A stretch of 64,000 bases of DNA from Anastatus disparis. Taxonomy: Eukaryota; Arthropoda; Insecta; Hymenoptera; Eupelmidae. The translations under genes and the position numbers were made by a program. The stretch lies in contig JAFFSR010000301.1 of NCBI GenBank assembly GCA_017163975.1, positions 2,089,001-2,153,000 of the forward strand, in the 5' to 3' direction. Below the pieces are notes generated by a model, which was not told the DNA's origin, ran no database searches, and was given only the letters and a program-made list of their open reading frames with translations. Numbering within the stretch: position 1 is the first letter of the stretch; every line of letters begins with the position of its first letter. Of this stretch, positions 41,755-53,228 are shown one piece after another.

Positions 41755-42945
41755 TTGTTTTTTAACCGACTTCAAAAAAGGAGGACATTCTCAATCGATT
41801 AAACTTTTTTTTTTAATTTTTTTTAATGTTTGTTATCTTAAAACTCCGTCATTTCTAAACCGATCTGAAAAAACCTTTTCCAGAGGATGTTTCCAGAAAG
41901 GTCCCATACGTGTCTTATAAGTACTGGGCTAATACTCTGTTAGTACGAGCAAATTATTTAACAAAACAAAAAAAATTTTTCGAAAAAAAATTACTATATC
42001 CGTGCATAACTCTGAAAGGGATTGATCGATTTGAATGAAAATTATTTTTCTTATGAAGAAGGGTGTGTCAAAAAAATATTTGATAAATATTTTTAAACAA
42101 TTTTGAAAGTGAACAAAGGAAACGATAAATACATAATAAAATGTAAAAAAAAACATTTAAAAAACTATTTATAAAAATGTTTTTTATCATATTTTTTCAT
42201 ATTTTAGGCAATTCTTGTAGGCTGGCGTTGAATATTTGATTAGTAGGTCTGCCCATATTTATTCTTTAAGGAGCTTCACTAAAAAGTAAAAAATGAAAAA
42301 TTTTTAACGAAAAAAACCGACTTCAAAAGTATTGCAGTAAAAAATAACAAATTATATATTATCCTTAGAAATTATATGCATACTACGCATCTAACGCATG
42401 TGTAGCGAACATATTATAGACTATCTAATTATTTGCAAGAGCACAAACAAATAATTTTTTATTAGGCTGCTTACAAAGAAATTAGCTAATAGGTAAGATA
42501 ATATATACATAAAAATATTACAATTTTTGGAGTCGGTGCCAACCTAATAAAATTGTCTCAAATCTAAAAAAATATGATAAAAAATATTTTTATAAATAGT
42601 TTTCTTGATATTTTTTAACGTTACATTAGGTATCTATCGCTTCCTTTGTTCACTTTCACAATTTTTTTTTAGATTTAAAGCAATTTTTTCAGGCTGGCAC
42701 CGACTCCAAAAATTCTAATATTTTTATATATATATTGATTTATCTATTCGCTGATTTCCTTGTAAGCAGCCTAATAAAAAAATAATTCGTTTGTGATCTT
42801 GCAATTAATTAGATAGTCTATAATATGTTCGCTACACATGTGTTAGATGCGTAGGATGCGTATAATTTCCAAGGATAATATATTATTTGTTATTTTTAGT
42901 GCAATGTTTTTAAAATCGGATTTTTTTGTTAAAAATTTTTCTTGT
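41755..42945. repeat. large composite inverted repeat
   Basis: The arm 42293-42546 is the reverse complement of 42690-42943 (tctaacgcatgtgtagcgaa against ttcgctacacatgtgttaga, ttggagtcggtgcc against ggcaccgactccaa). A second nested pair joins 42095-42225 with 42556-42665 (gaaagtgaacaaaggaaacg against its inverse). The phrase accgacttcaaaa occurs at 41764 and again at 42316. I recall such sequence as a common dispersed repeat of insects. No transposase is visible. Confidence 0.8.
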
Positions 42946-43099
42946 TTAGATATTTATTTTCTATTGAATCACACAGCCACTATTCTATGCATAGAGAAAT
43001 GTCAATATATGATAGTAAAGTCTGGAAGTTTTTTTTTACGTTTATTAATACTCCGAGCATTTCGATGTATTAAATGTAAAATTTTATAATTATAATTCA

Positions 43100-44270
43100 T
43101 TATATTTTTAATATTTATTTTGTGTTTTAAGAAGACACATCAGATTCATTTTTCGAATCTTTTTTTTCACTTTTTTCACTTATTTTAAAGTTTGTTTGTT
43201 CGTTATTTATATTTTTGTGGGTTTACCTTCTACAGTTTTATTATTAACTTTTCTATACATTATACTTATACAATTAATTACATTTGTTCTGTTTCTAGAA
43301 AATTTTTCGGCTTCAGCGAGAACATTTGGGTTATTACATAAATTATTGAGTTTATAGAAGGTGAAGAAATTTTAGATAATTAATTACTGGAATTCGATAA
43401 TGACCTATTAAAATGGCCCGATTCCGTCTGTAGTATCTCCTAAATAAGCGGTATCGATGATTGCGATGAGTTTACATTTACATTTAATATATTAATATCT
43501 ATGTTCTGCGTTGTGTGGCTTCTATTTTGCGTGAGACTATCGGCGCTAGTTTGGTTTTCATTTAATTTATATGTACGATTCCTTGCTGTATGTCGCTCAT
43601 TCTTACAATTGAAACACTTTACTGTATCTGAACTAGAATAGATGTAGTAATCAATTTTGTCGTAATTGAGTTTAAATATTGTACGAATTTTTTCAATATT
43701 CATAAACTTGACATCTAGAGATTAATATGTGTTAATATACATTTTTATTGCTTTCATGATTGTTATTGAAGAATTCCTGTTTTCTCGCAGTTTTGTTAAA
43801 ATAGATTCAATTAAACTGTTTGGCATTTCTAGAGATACTTATTAAGAAAATTATTCTTTTATGATTGGCGACTGATGGTCTTTTATAAACTTGTTTTTCT
43901 TTAATGACTATAAACTCAAATTTTCCTGTAATGTTTAGCATTAACTCTTTAGATTTCAGGAACAAGCACACTCTATTTTTAGATATTTTAGTTATACAAA
44001 TAATATATTTTCAGACTTAATCAATTCGTCAATAGCAACGGTATAATCAGATGGATTTAACTCGTCAACATACATCATAATAAGACCTTGGTCTCGCTTT
44101 GAAGAATTAACTTTATCAACTATATTTGCATAACTACTTGTTTGAGAATCTTTATCCGAGAACTTGGGTACATCTTCTACCTGGGCATTGATAGTTGTTC
44201 ACAAAGTTGTATCATATTGACTTCCTAACGAGTCTAATATGTCCCCAGAGGCTGAAGACATATTCGTTAA
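43100..44270 (-). pseudogene. jockey-type LINE ORF1 (Gag-like) remnant
   Basis: From MSSASGDILDSLGSQYD at 44270 the - strand gives YANIVDKVNSSK, RRDQGLIM-like text and a decayed RNA-binding region. It then reaches the best part at 43703-43440: MNIEKIRTIFKLNYDK, a pre-knuckle segment, and CFNCKNERHTARNR, a CCHC knuckle whose last Cys is lost. The knuckle is followed by a Asn/Ser/Thr-rich tail. Non-LTR ORF1 proteins of the jockey group have this order. Stops are frequent. It pairs with the endonuclease remnant at 40165-41060. Confidence 0.7.
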
Positions 44271-44279
44271 AAAAAATTG

Positions 44280-45956
44280 TGATGTATAAAATACATCACA
44301 ATTATTTACTAACTAGGAGAGTGTCACATCTCCGAATCACGGATTTTGCTTAAACTTTGGGACAAGTTTTCAGATGACAAAATATGGAAAAAGCTTAAGT
44401 TATAGTCGTAAACGCTCAATATTTCCCTAAATATGGGCAATAGAAGTAAATCACTAAAAAAGTTACTAGATTTTCAAACACTTATAGCTCTTAAGCATCG
44501 ATAGCTAGAAGCTTGAAATTCTTTTTAAATTAAAGCCTAAATAAAATCCTTTCGAAAAAGTAGTTATAGCATATCAAAATATTATTCTTTGCTAAAGTTA
44601 TAGAGTAATAAAGATTGTACTTAATTTTAGCTTTCATTATTAATTGATGTTTTGAAAAGAAAATTCAGGCACTTAATAAGTATAAAATATGAATTTAAAA
44701 CAAATGAGCGCATTTATTTTTAATTTTGAAATCTTGTTTTATTTTGAATTTCTTTAACATAATTTTAAGCGTAATTAATTAATAAATTTAAAAGAGGATT
44801 GAAAAAACTATAGGTAAAAACAAAAAATGAAAATAAAGTAATTAGTAATTAAAAAAAAAAAAATTGATTGAAACGAAAGTAAGAGGGTTAAGTTATTTAA
44901 ATATAAAGTTAAATTTCCAAGGAAAGAGAAAATACTTATTTTAGCTAAAGACAACAGTAGACGCAAAAATAAGAGCAAGCAAGAGCGATGCAAACAAGAT
45001 CAGCTGTAGTGATGCACACAAGATAGAAAGAGACTGAAAATCTTGATCATATGAACAGCAAGTGAGGAAGGTTTTACAGACGCGGCACCTATACGCAAGG
45101 ACACACACACACATACTAGATGCACCAGTGGCTCAGCTTAACAATTAGAAGAAACACCTTCCAAAAGCCTAAATTTAAATTAATAACGAGAAGAAAACGT
45201 CAACCAGGTACTAGGTTAAGGCGCTACAGTAGCTCCAGCAAAGTATACACACATAGTGCATACTACACCGCGACCAACCCCGAAATGCGTACGATATTAA
45301 AGATCTGCACACAGACACACTAATCAACACCTTTACGACTTTTATAACATTAAGGAATCGCGGGGAGTTACAACAAAGTGGCAACATGAAGATGGAAATG
45401 ATGCGACTAAGCAGAAATCAACATGGCTGCGCCACGAGAGTGAGCGAAATGAAGAAAACAAATGACTTAAAGCTATATATGTAGGTATCAACGCGTATAG
45501 TATATATGCACAGTCACGAAGAAGGGGAGTGGCTTATAGTGAAATACGTATGTAGAACATATAGAAGCGTACTATAACATATAGGCTATGAAGAAGTGAG
45601 GAGAATAAAAGGAATATATACGTATACAATTAAAATGTTTAAACGATGCGCCATCTTCATTCGTAGTTACACATAGATGAAATCAACCAATGAGAGATAG
45701 CTATGAGTATAAGTCTTCGATAATCGATGTTCCTACTACGCAAAGCAAGAGAGCAACCTCAATCACAGTAAACAAAAAAATATTGGAGTGACAGAGATAA
45801 GCCTACCAGTGTTAAATATTACAATATACTAAAATTTTAATATCTTCGTCAGAAGTGTAAGAAGCTTCAATATTTTGTCAAATAAATCTTTTATACGAGC
45901 TGAGTAGGATATTAAAAAAACACGAAATTATGTTTTTTATAAAATATAAAACATAT
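44280..45956. other. no gene recognised; leader-like sequence and a repeat edge
   Basis: 44318-44365 resembles 37092-37140. From about 44990 to 45900 the sequence is richer in G and C, with short purine-rich phrases (agcaagagcgatgcaaacaa, acacacacacacatacta). It is similar in character to the retrotransposon leader at 23.8-26.1 kb, though I found no clear alignment. No RNA gene was found. Confidence 0.4.
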
Positions 45957-45960
45957 GTAA

Positions 45961-46296
45961 TGTTACGTGGGATTTTTGATACGCACTCCTATGGGGAGTG
46001 TGAGGATGCAAAATAATTACAGAGAAAATTAATATAAGTTAACTGGTATTTATTATAACCCAAAAAAATACAGTGAGAGAGAGATTAGTTACTACTGTGT
46101 TCTAGCGCGTCCGGCGATGGTCTGTCGCTCGTCGTCGTCCAAAACGTCGATGTAAGTTGCCCGCGACGAAGTGCCGAATCAGCACTTCGCGCATCGTGCG
46201 ACTCTTGGTCCGGAAACTCGGAGTCGCATTTCTCTGAGTTTCTACCTTATTTTATGTTTTATATTATAATATACGTACAATATAATGTACGTAGCA
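45961..46296 (-). repeat. 3' LTR of gypsy element B
   Basis: On + it reads TGTTACGTGGGATTTTTGAT ... ATGTACGTAGCA. The two LTRs differ by about six substitutions in 336 bp and no indel, so the insertion is younger than that of element A. Confidence 0.97.
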
Positions 46297-48362
46297 CGTC
46301 CAAGGCCGCGAGGCTTCGGCCCCCGAAGCCAAGAACGTTTAAGGAGAAAAAAATTATTAAAATGAAGTCCCTAAAGTGTAATTGGTACTTTTTGTGTACC
46401 TACACGAGCCGATGCCCGTCCTATCTTACAAAAATTTCTAGCTATTTCTATTTGTTTTGTGTTGGTGTTGTGTTGTTTGCGTACTAATTTATTCTACTGT
46501 TTATTTTTAAATACTTTTTCATTTTAACTATGAATTTATGGTCTCTCTCTTTTTTTCAAAAAGATATATGACATTTATAATAGAATATTTTACAAAATTG
46601 TGCAAAAATTAAAATGAATTTTGAGTTATTAAATAATACAGCTTTAAATACAAAATTCATTATCTTTTTTCTTATGTTAAAAGATGTTTCTTTTGGAGAT
46701 ACAAGTGCGCATCATGTTGCACTCTTGATAAGATAAGAACCCTTTCACATCACGAAATGTACTCTTCCTCGGATGATATTTAATTTTATTTTAAAGTGAT
46801 TTAAAGAACCTTCTACTTATTTTTGAGTGGGTTTGAAGCAGGATTCGAACGTGGATTCAAACTCCTTTTTTGTTGAATTTTTCATGATAAAATTTGTACA
46901 TGATTTTCAGTAATTGTATGATTTATCTGAAACAAAACTAACTTATTAGTGGAAAAGGGTCCCCCCTCTATTTCTAATTGTTTAACGGTCATTTATCTGT
47001 TTATTTTTTTTATTCCTCCTTCCTTATAAAATACTTCCTTTTTTTTTTATTAAATTGATCACTGATTAATACTCTATCATGTATCCTCAAAGCTGCGTCT
47101 TACAAAAAATTTATTTATTAACTCTATGTGTTCTCTTTGACGCTTTTGTTTATCTTTTTTTTATGTTAACATTATCGTTTAAGAAGCGTTGCGTCAACTA
47201 GAATATGGCCACGGTTTCGACCACGATTGGCTTGATAATCGCCTTTTTTTCTAAAATTTTACTTGCTTCCAGTATTTTCTATGTATTATTATTTTAATTT
47301 TATAAGCAATGTTATTCAACTCAAAAAACTCATTGGATTTTCATTTTACTTCTTTTTCGAATAACTTTATGAAGGATACTTGCGTTCGATTCCCATGGGT
47401 TTTTTGGGATATGTTCGGTTGTTAAGGTGATATATTTTTTTCAGATCTTAGTCCTTTAGCTGAGTTCTTAATAATTTATAATTATTATTAATATTCAACT
47501 TCTTTTATCACGAAGTTGATAACACATGCATATAATGGTTCACTGTATTTAACAGTCTTTTTTTGCTTTTTTTTTTTAACTTTTATTTCCAATTTTTTTT
47601 GCATGTTTTATTGATTAAACTATGCATGTCATGTTGCTTTATTTACAACATAGAGAAGATTTACTTCTCGTTATAATTTTTATTTACATTTTATTTATTC
47701 TTTTTCTTTAAACTCATGCCTGTTATTACCTTATTTTTTTTTTTATTCATTGGACTTTTATTTTCCGTAAGGGGTAAGGGGTAAAAGGATACTCGTAGGG
47801 AATCTTAGGCGAGATCCTGCATTTCTTTTATAGTTGTTATTATTATTTGAGTTGCCTAACTTTTGCTAATTTTACAATTTTGTTGATAATAAAAATATTT
47901 TTATCACAATTATCCTCAAAAACAATTAGTTAATTTATTATTTTTTATTTATTAGTAAAAAAAAAACGTTTCTTTTCTGTTGCGGCTAATTCTTTTGACG
48001 TTTTGCTGTACAACTGAATTTTATCTACTAATTATTTTCCTTATTTATTTTTTGCTTTTATTCAAAAGATATTGATTCTTTTTTTTCACTTATACAATAT
48101 TTTGTTGAAACGTCGCGCCTTTAAGGATATCTTATTATTCTCATTTCTTAATTTCAACTATTATTATTAATTTTCATTTTTTTATATATTTTCTATTTCT
48201 CTTCTGTAAAAATAAGCAGTGATCATATGTCGTTCTTTCTTTTTCCTCGTCCGAAGGCCGCGGAAAAAGAAAAAAAATAAAGCTTTTTGCTATATCTTAA
48301 TAATTTTAATTGTATTCCTTCAAAAGGAAAGAGGTTTTATGTTGACTAGTTACTCGTTGATT
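46297..48362. other. 3' region of gypsy element B, no gene recognised
   Basis: AT- and T-rich sequence between the pol end and the 3' LTR. I searched here specifically for integrase motifs (HHCC finger, D-D-E core) on both strands and saw none. Two B-box-like phrases occur (ggattcgaacgtgg near 46852 and gcgttcgattccc near 47383), without A boxes at proper spacing. Confidence 0.55.
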
Positions 48363-50600
48363 TTATCTGTTTGATTCTATTCGCGTTTTTAGCATTATAT
48401 TATGTTTCGCGTGGTTTATTTTTTCGATTTTAAAAGGCCCACCGTATTGAACATTGTGTTTCTCTTTTCGCTCTTGCTTTGATAAATATACGTTTTCTCC
48501 TTTACGAAAATTTTTGGTATTTAATTTAACATAATTCTGCAATGGTTCCGAGGACTCGTTATCTAGTAGCTTCCAAGGTGGTTTCTCGCGCGGCGGCCTT
48601 GCATTCTTTACAAGGCAACGCTCGAGCGCATCACTTATCTTATGTGATTGACTCTTTTCTCCTTGCGCCAGTACGTCTGTCGTAGGTGTAATAGGAGTAC
48701 TTGGCTCGTTGATATTATTATCGCGTTGTTCGTTGTCGTTTTCGCTTGAAGCTGTACTTCCTTCGTTTTCTTTATTATTTTGATATCTTTTGATTATATT
48801 ATTTTTTCTTGTATAAAGGTACGGTGTAAAATGCCTTCCTTTTAAATGCAAATGAATAAAATTATTTGAACTATTTGCCTTGAAATGGCAATATAGCGTT
48901 TCATCATAATCTGTTACAAAATGCACGCATATGTTTTGATTAAATTCACAAGAAAATATAAATACACAATCAACATCTGCGTGTCTTGTACGTGATGTTA
49001 ATATAGCTTCTGCTGTTTGCGGATCTCCGCATGCACCTAATGATATTGCGTCTAATAAAATGTCTCTTAATTCATTTGCGGACATTCCTAAATTACATAC
49101 TTTAATTACTGAGTGAAAAAAGCAATTACCGTCTTTCGGTATATTGTCATCCCTTATCAAATTCAACCAATGTTGTGCACATTCATCACTTGCATCATAT
49201 ACCGTAAAGGACGTAGTTCCTGATCAGGGCGTGATTTCTGATCATTATTTATTATAAATCATAATCTTTAAGATTTTAGTAGGAAAAAGCTTTTTTTAAT
49301 TTATGAGGAAAAATAGATTGAGCGTAAGAAATGCTTAGTTTGTGTGAAAAAAAATATACTTTTACTTTTTCACATGTAAATATGTGATCAGAAATACCTC
49401 TTAGGTGATCAGAAATTACGTCCTTCACTGTACCTCAAATACACCTGCACCATCATTAAAAGAATTACTCCAACTTATTGGTCCATTTTCGTCATCGTTT
49501 TGTACTGTTTCTATTATATTCATATGTTCATTTTCTTCATCAGTTTTTTCTTCTTCTTCAAGGTCTCGCGATTCAGTCTTATTTAAATTATTTCTATCTA
49601 GTTCTACGTCACTCTCATTCTCTTCCTGCTCCATGCTTTCGTCTTGCGACTCAGATTCACTGACATCATGCTTATCTCTCTCGCTTTCACTCTCACTTAT
49701 AATTTCTTTCTCTTGATTTTTATTTGTATCTTGTACCTCAAACTTGTCCTCGAAGTATGAGTTTTTGTCTGATTCACTGTCAATAATTTCGACTTCAGAA
49801 CTTATTCTTAATGATTTTTTCTCTTTATCTTTTTTTAAACTTATGTTTGGTACTAATTTGTAGTATTCTTTTGGCATTTGAGGTCGAACTTTTTCTCGCT
49901 CATTAAAATCTGTTTGATTTATTATTTCTTGAGGTACGTCGCCTCATAGTGCTTCTGCTACTTCTCCTGGTGTTTCTTCCCATATATTTATTTGTACACC
50001 TTCTCTACCATTTATCTCTCGTTCTTGCAAATCAACTAAAAATCGAGCACGCATTTTTGTTATCATTTCTGGAATCAGATTTAATATACTTCCTCGGCTA
50101 CTTTCTTTACTTTGCGAAGTGTGTTGTGAATCATCCTGTGTCTCCTTTTCTTTTTCTATTTGGGTGCCGTTGTGTTGAGAAGCTTTCGATTTTACATTTA
50201 TTGTTTCTAATGGCGATTCTACGTCACAGCTGTTTCTATTATTTTTCAATATGCTTTTACTTTTGGATATTTCGCTCGCTGGCTCATACGTATTCTTTTC
50301 TTTTCTTGATGACACTGCATGTGGCTTATCTACTGGTATACTCGCTGCAAGAATTCCTTCTCGCATGTTTGTGCTTTTTCGCATATATGCGAGCTTACCG
50401 TCGTCTTGTGCTTGACTTATTATATTTTCAGCTTGAATTAATTTTTTCTTTCTACCTACTTGACTTTTACGTGTTTTTAACGCTTTTTTATTTCGCCTTT
50501 TCTTTTTGTACGCCGATCTTTTCCAAGGGTCTTTCTTTCTTTTTGCATAATTCCAATTTTCTTCAGATCCGGTTATACTATTGATTTCTGACTCGTCACT
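48363..50600 (-). pseudogene. pol: gypsy element B pol, 3' part: charged linker, OTU cysteine protease, GPY/F-like tail
   Basis: After RNase H the protein continues with about 450 residues of charged linker: Lys/Arg-rich (KKKRRNKKALKTRK near 50490), then Glu/Asp/Ser-rich (SESESERDKHDVSESESQDE near 49680). Downstream of a MITE (49202-49430) comes an OTU-like fold. KDGNCFFHSVIKV supplies the Asp-Gly-x-Cys nucleophile loop (Cys at about 49123), and KGRHFTPYLY supplies the His (about 48832). The last 60 residues have the layout of an integrase C-terminal GPY/F module (FRKGENVYLSKQE ... YGGPFKIEKI). One TGA lies at 49944. Without the MITE the frame is continuous. OTU proteins cut ubiquitin or act as polyprotein proteases; which applies here is unknown. 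Confidence 0.85.
49202..49430. mobile_element. mariner-type MITE inside the OTU-bearing reading frame
   Basis: 229 bp with ends ccgtaaaggacgtagttcct and, inverted, cagtgaaggacgtaatttct. Both continue to tgatca, and the right end repeats the tgatcagaaat motif. TA flanks both sides (49200-49201 and 49431-49432). Removing the element with one TA leaves the - strand pol frame open across the junction, which confirms the borders. Confidence 0.92.
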
Positions 50601-53205
50601 TGTTTCTTTAATAAAGATTTTCTTTTTAGGATTTCCCGAATTTTCTGAACTTAAATCTTCTTCTTTAGTTTTATTCGCATTTTTATTTATTGCGCGTGTA
50701 ATAAAAATTCTTGCTGGTGGACCGCATTCGTTTGCGTTTGGTTCCTGATTTTCTTGCTTATCTGCTAATTGATACATTTCTGCACGTGGTAATTCAGGAT
50801 TTTCTTCGCCGTCTGCAATTACTGGATTTCTTGAGAGTGCATCAGCTGCATTATTTTTCCTTCCTGGCCTATACACTACATCAAACGTATATCCTCGTAA
50901 AGCTGCTTTTAATCTATTAAATCTTAGATCAGGCTTTGTTTCCTTTATGAAAATGTTTTAATGGTTCGTGATCAGTAACTACTGTAAATTTTGTACCGTA
51001 TAAATAAGGCCTAAATTGTTCTTTTCCAAAAACTACTGCCAACAATTCTTTGTCATATACAGTATATCTAAGTTCGCTTCCTTTTAAACATCGTGAAGTA
51101 TATACACAAGGTCGATCTTCGCTGATTTTTCCTTGGCTTAATATTGCGCCTATTGCATAATCAGACGCATCTGTTGTTACTGTAAATGGCTCGCTTAAGT
51201 TAGGCGCGGCCTACACGGGCTCTTCGCATAGCTTCTCACATAACGTGTGAAATGCTATTTGATGTTCTTTTAACCACAGAAATTCCTCTTTCTTTGAACT
51301 TAATTTATGTAACGGTCTTGCTATGCTTGCAAAATCTTTTATGAATCGATGATAATAACCCACAAAGCCTAAAAATTGCTTTACTTTCTTTTTATTTGTT
51401 GGTATAGGATAATCACGCGCTGCTTCTATCTTTTTAAGGTCTGTTTTAATTTGCCCTTTTCCTACTATATGTCCTAATACCTTCGCCTCGCGTCTTAAAA
51501 ATTGACATTTCTTTGGTTCTATTGTTAGATTAGCTTTCTCAATGCGTTTTAAAATTTTTTTAAATCTTACTGCATGTTGTTCTAAATTTTCTGCATGAAT
51601 TATTACATCGTCTAAATAAATCTCTAACTCTGAACCTTGCAAGCCTTGTAACGCTAGAGCCATTGCCCTGCTAAAGGTCATGGGTGCTTCACATAACCCC
51701 ATAGCCATACGCTTGTATTAATATGTACCCGATGGCCCTGAAAACGCAATTTTATGCGCGTCTTTTGAATCAATCTTTACCTGATAATAGCCGTCCTTAA
51801 GGTCTACGGCGGTAATATAATTTGCTGACGCTAAATTTTCTAAGATGTCACAAGTTAGTGGCAGTGGATAGCAACTTCCCACTGTGATTACATTTAGTTG
51901 GCGAAAATCTGTCACCAAACGCCAGCGTTTCCTGCCCTGAGGATCAGGTTTCTTGTTAACTATCCATGCTGGGCTACTATAACTCGACATAGATGGTTCT
52001 ATAATATCTTTTTTCAGTAACTTCTCTATTTCTTGCTGCATAATATTTTTTAATGCTATCGAATATCTGTACGGTTTCACACGTATTGGCTCCTCATGAG
52101 TCGTTTTTATTTTATGTGTTAAAATATTTGTTGCTGGGAGCAACTCATCGTCTAGACCGAAAACGAAGGGGTTCTCGGATATCAAGCTTCAAACATGCTC
52201 TTTTTCTTCTTTATTTAATTCTTCTAAGTCTAACATTTCCATTATTTTTTCCACTCTTTCTTTTATTTCACTTGGAGTTTTATTGAACATGCATCTGTCT
52301 ACATATTTTATTTCAGCATCAGCACTTTCTTTCTCTGAATTTTGTTGCGCGTACCCCGACATTGCGCGTCTAATCTTTTTGCAATCGGAAACTTTGTTTC
52401 CTTCGCGGTTGCCGTCCTCATCGGCATAAAAATTATTATCTTCTTTAATAACCTCGCATGGAAAAATTTCTATTTCTGGAGTCGGAATTTCAATATTCTT
52501 ATGATTCGTATTTATACATACTGCATATGCTCTACCATTTTTATTTTCTGTAATAAAATTTCCAAATAAAATTCCAGGCCCTAAATTTTGAAGTGGCACC
52601 CAGCCTACTTCTACATCATTATTTATAACTTTTGCAGCAATAACGCGTCTCATTCTTGCGGGAATTTCCACTGTTTTCACCCGCTCACAGGGAATCGATA
52701 ATTTTATAAAATCAATGCACTTATGTACGGCATTTATATGTCCGTTGTGCTCACTAATAGTTTCCCAGCCTAGTAGCCCATCTGTTTTTACAGGAAAGCT
52801 ATCTGGGACAATATGGACCTCACACTGTAGTCCTTGAAGAGTCATATCTGCTCTTCCTAACGTATACATTTCCCCTGGTACGACGCCTGTAATCTCTAAA
52901 ATATGCTGCCTATCTATACTTGTATTTTCACTTATACATGTGGCCTTTACTACGGAAATATCTGCTCCTGAATCAACATAAAATCTTGCAGTTTTTTTTT
53001 TTAAATTCCGACTTTCCAGTTTAACAATAGGCGGATTACGCCCTGCGCACGCGAGTTTCATGTTTATTGTGCGTCTAATTTTTACATGCTTATTATTACT
53101 ATTATTTAATATATCCTGATCATTATTAATTAATTCCTGCCCGGCGCCTGAGGATTGCGGCGGACATCCTGCGAGTTTAAAGGCCCGTTTATTTTATCAC
53201 TTTGA
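50601..53205 (-). pseudogene. pol: gypsy element B pol, 5' part: protease, RT and RNase H
   Basis: The frame opens just after gag. The protease has TARFYVDSGADISVVK and VKTDGLLGWE. RT has SSPAWIVNKKPDPQGRKRWR, LVTDFRQLN, ANYITAVDLKDGYYQV, AMGLCEAPMTFSRAM, the catalytic IYLDDVIIHAE and FLGFVGYYHRFIKDF. RNase H has FTVTTDASDYAIGAIL, YTVYDKELLAVVFG and VVTDHEPLKHF, and ends AADALSRNP. Single stops lie at about 52188, 51717 and 51210, and one frameshift lies near 50940 (KHFHKGNK to LRFNRLK). Each damage site is isolated in otherwise well preserved sequence, and all catalytic Asp residues remain. This copy cannot make Pol. Confidence 0.93.
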
Positions 53206-53228
53206 TTATTTTCATTTATCTTTGCGTT

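Noticed and set aside
46845..46870. tRNA or SINE from a B-box-like phrase
   Set aside because: No A box at a suitable distance and no flanking duplication.
48363..49166. OTU gene as a separate host gene inserted in the element
   Set aside because: The frame is continuous with the pol linker once the MITE is removed, and it ends in an integrase-type tail. It has no exon structure or own promoter visible.
49405..50920. Several long + strand frames (211, 103 and 69 codons) rich in Leu, Phe and Ser over the pol linker
   Set aside because: They are antisense shadows of the Lys/Glu/Ser-rich - strand reading frame, whose composition forces open frames on the other strand.
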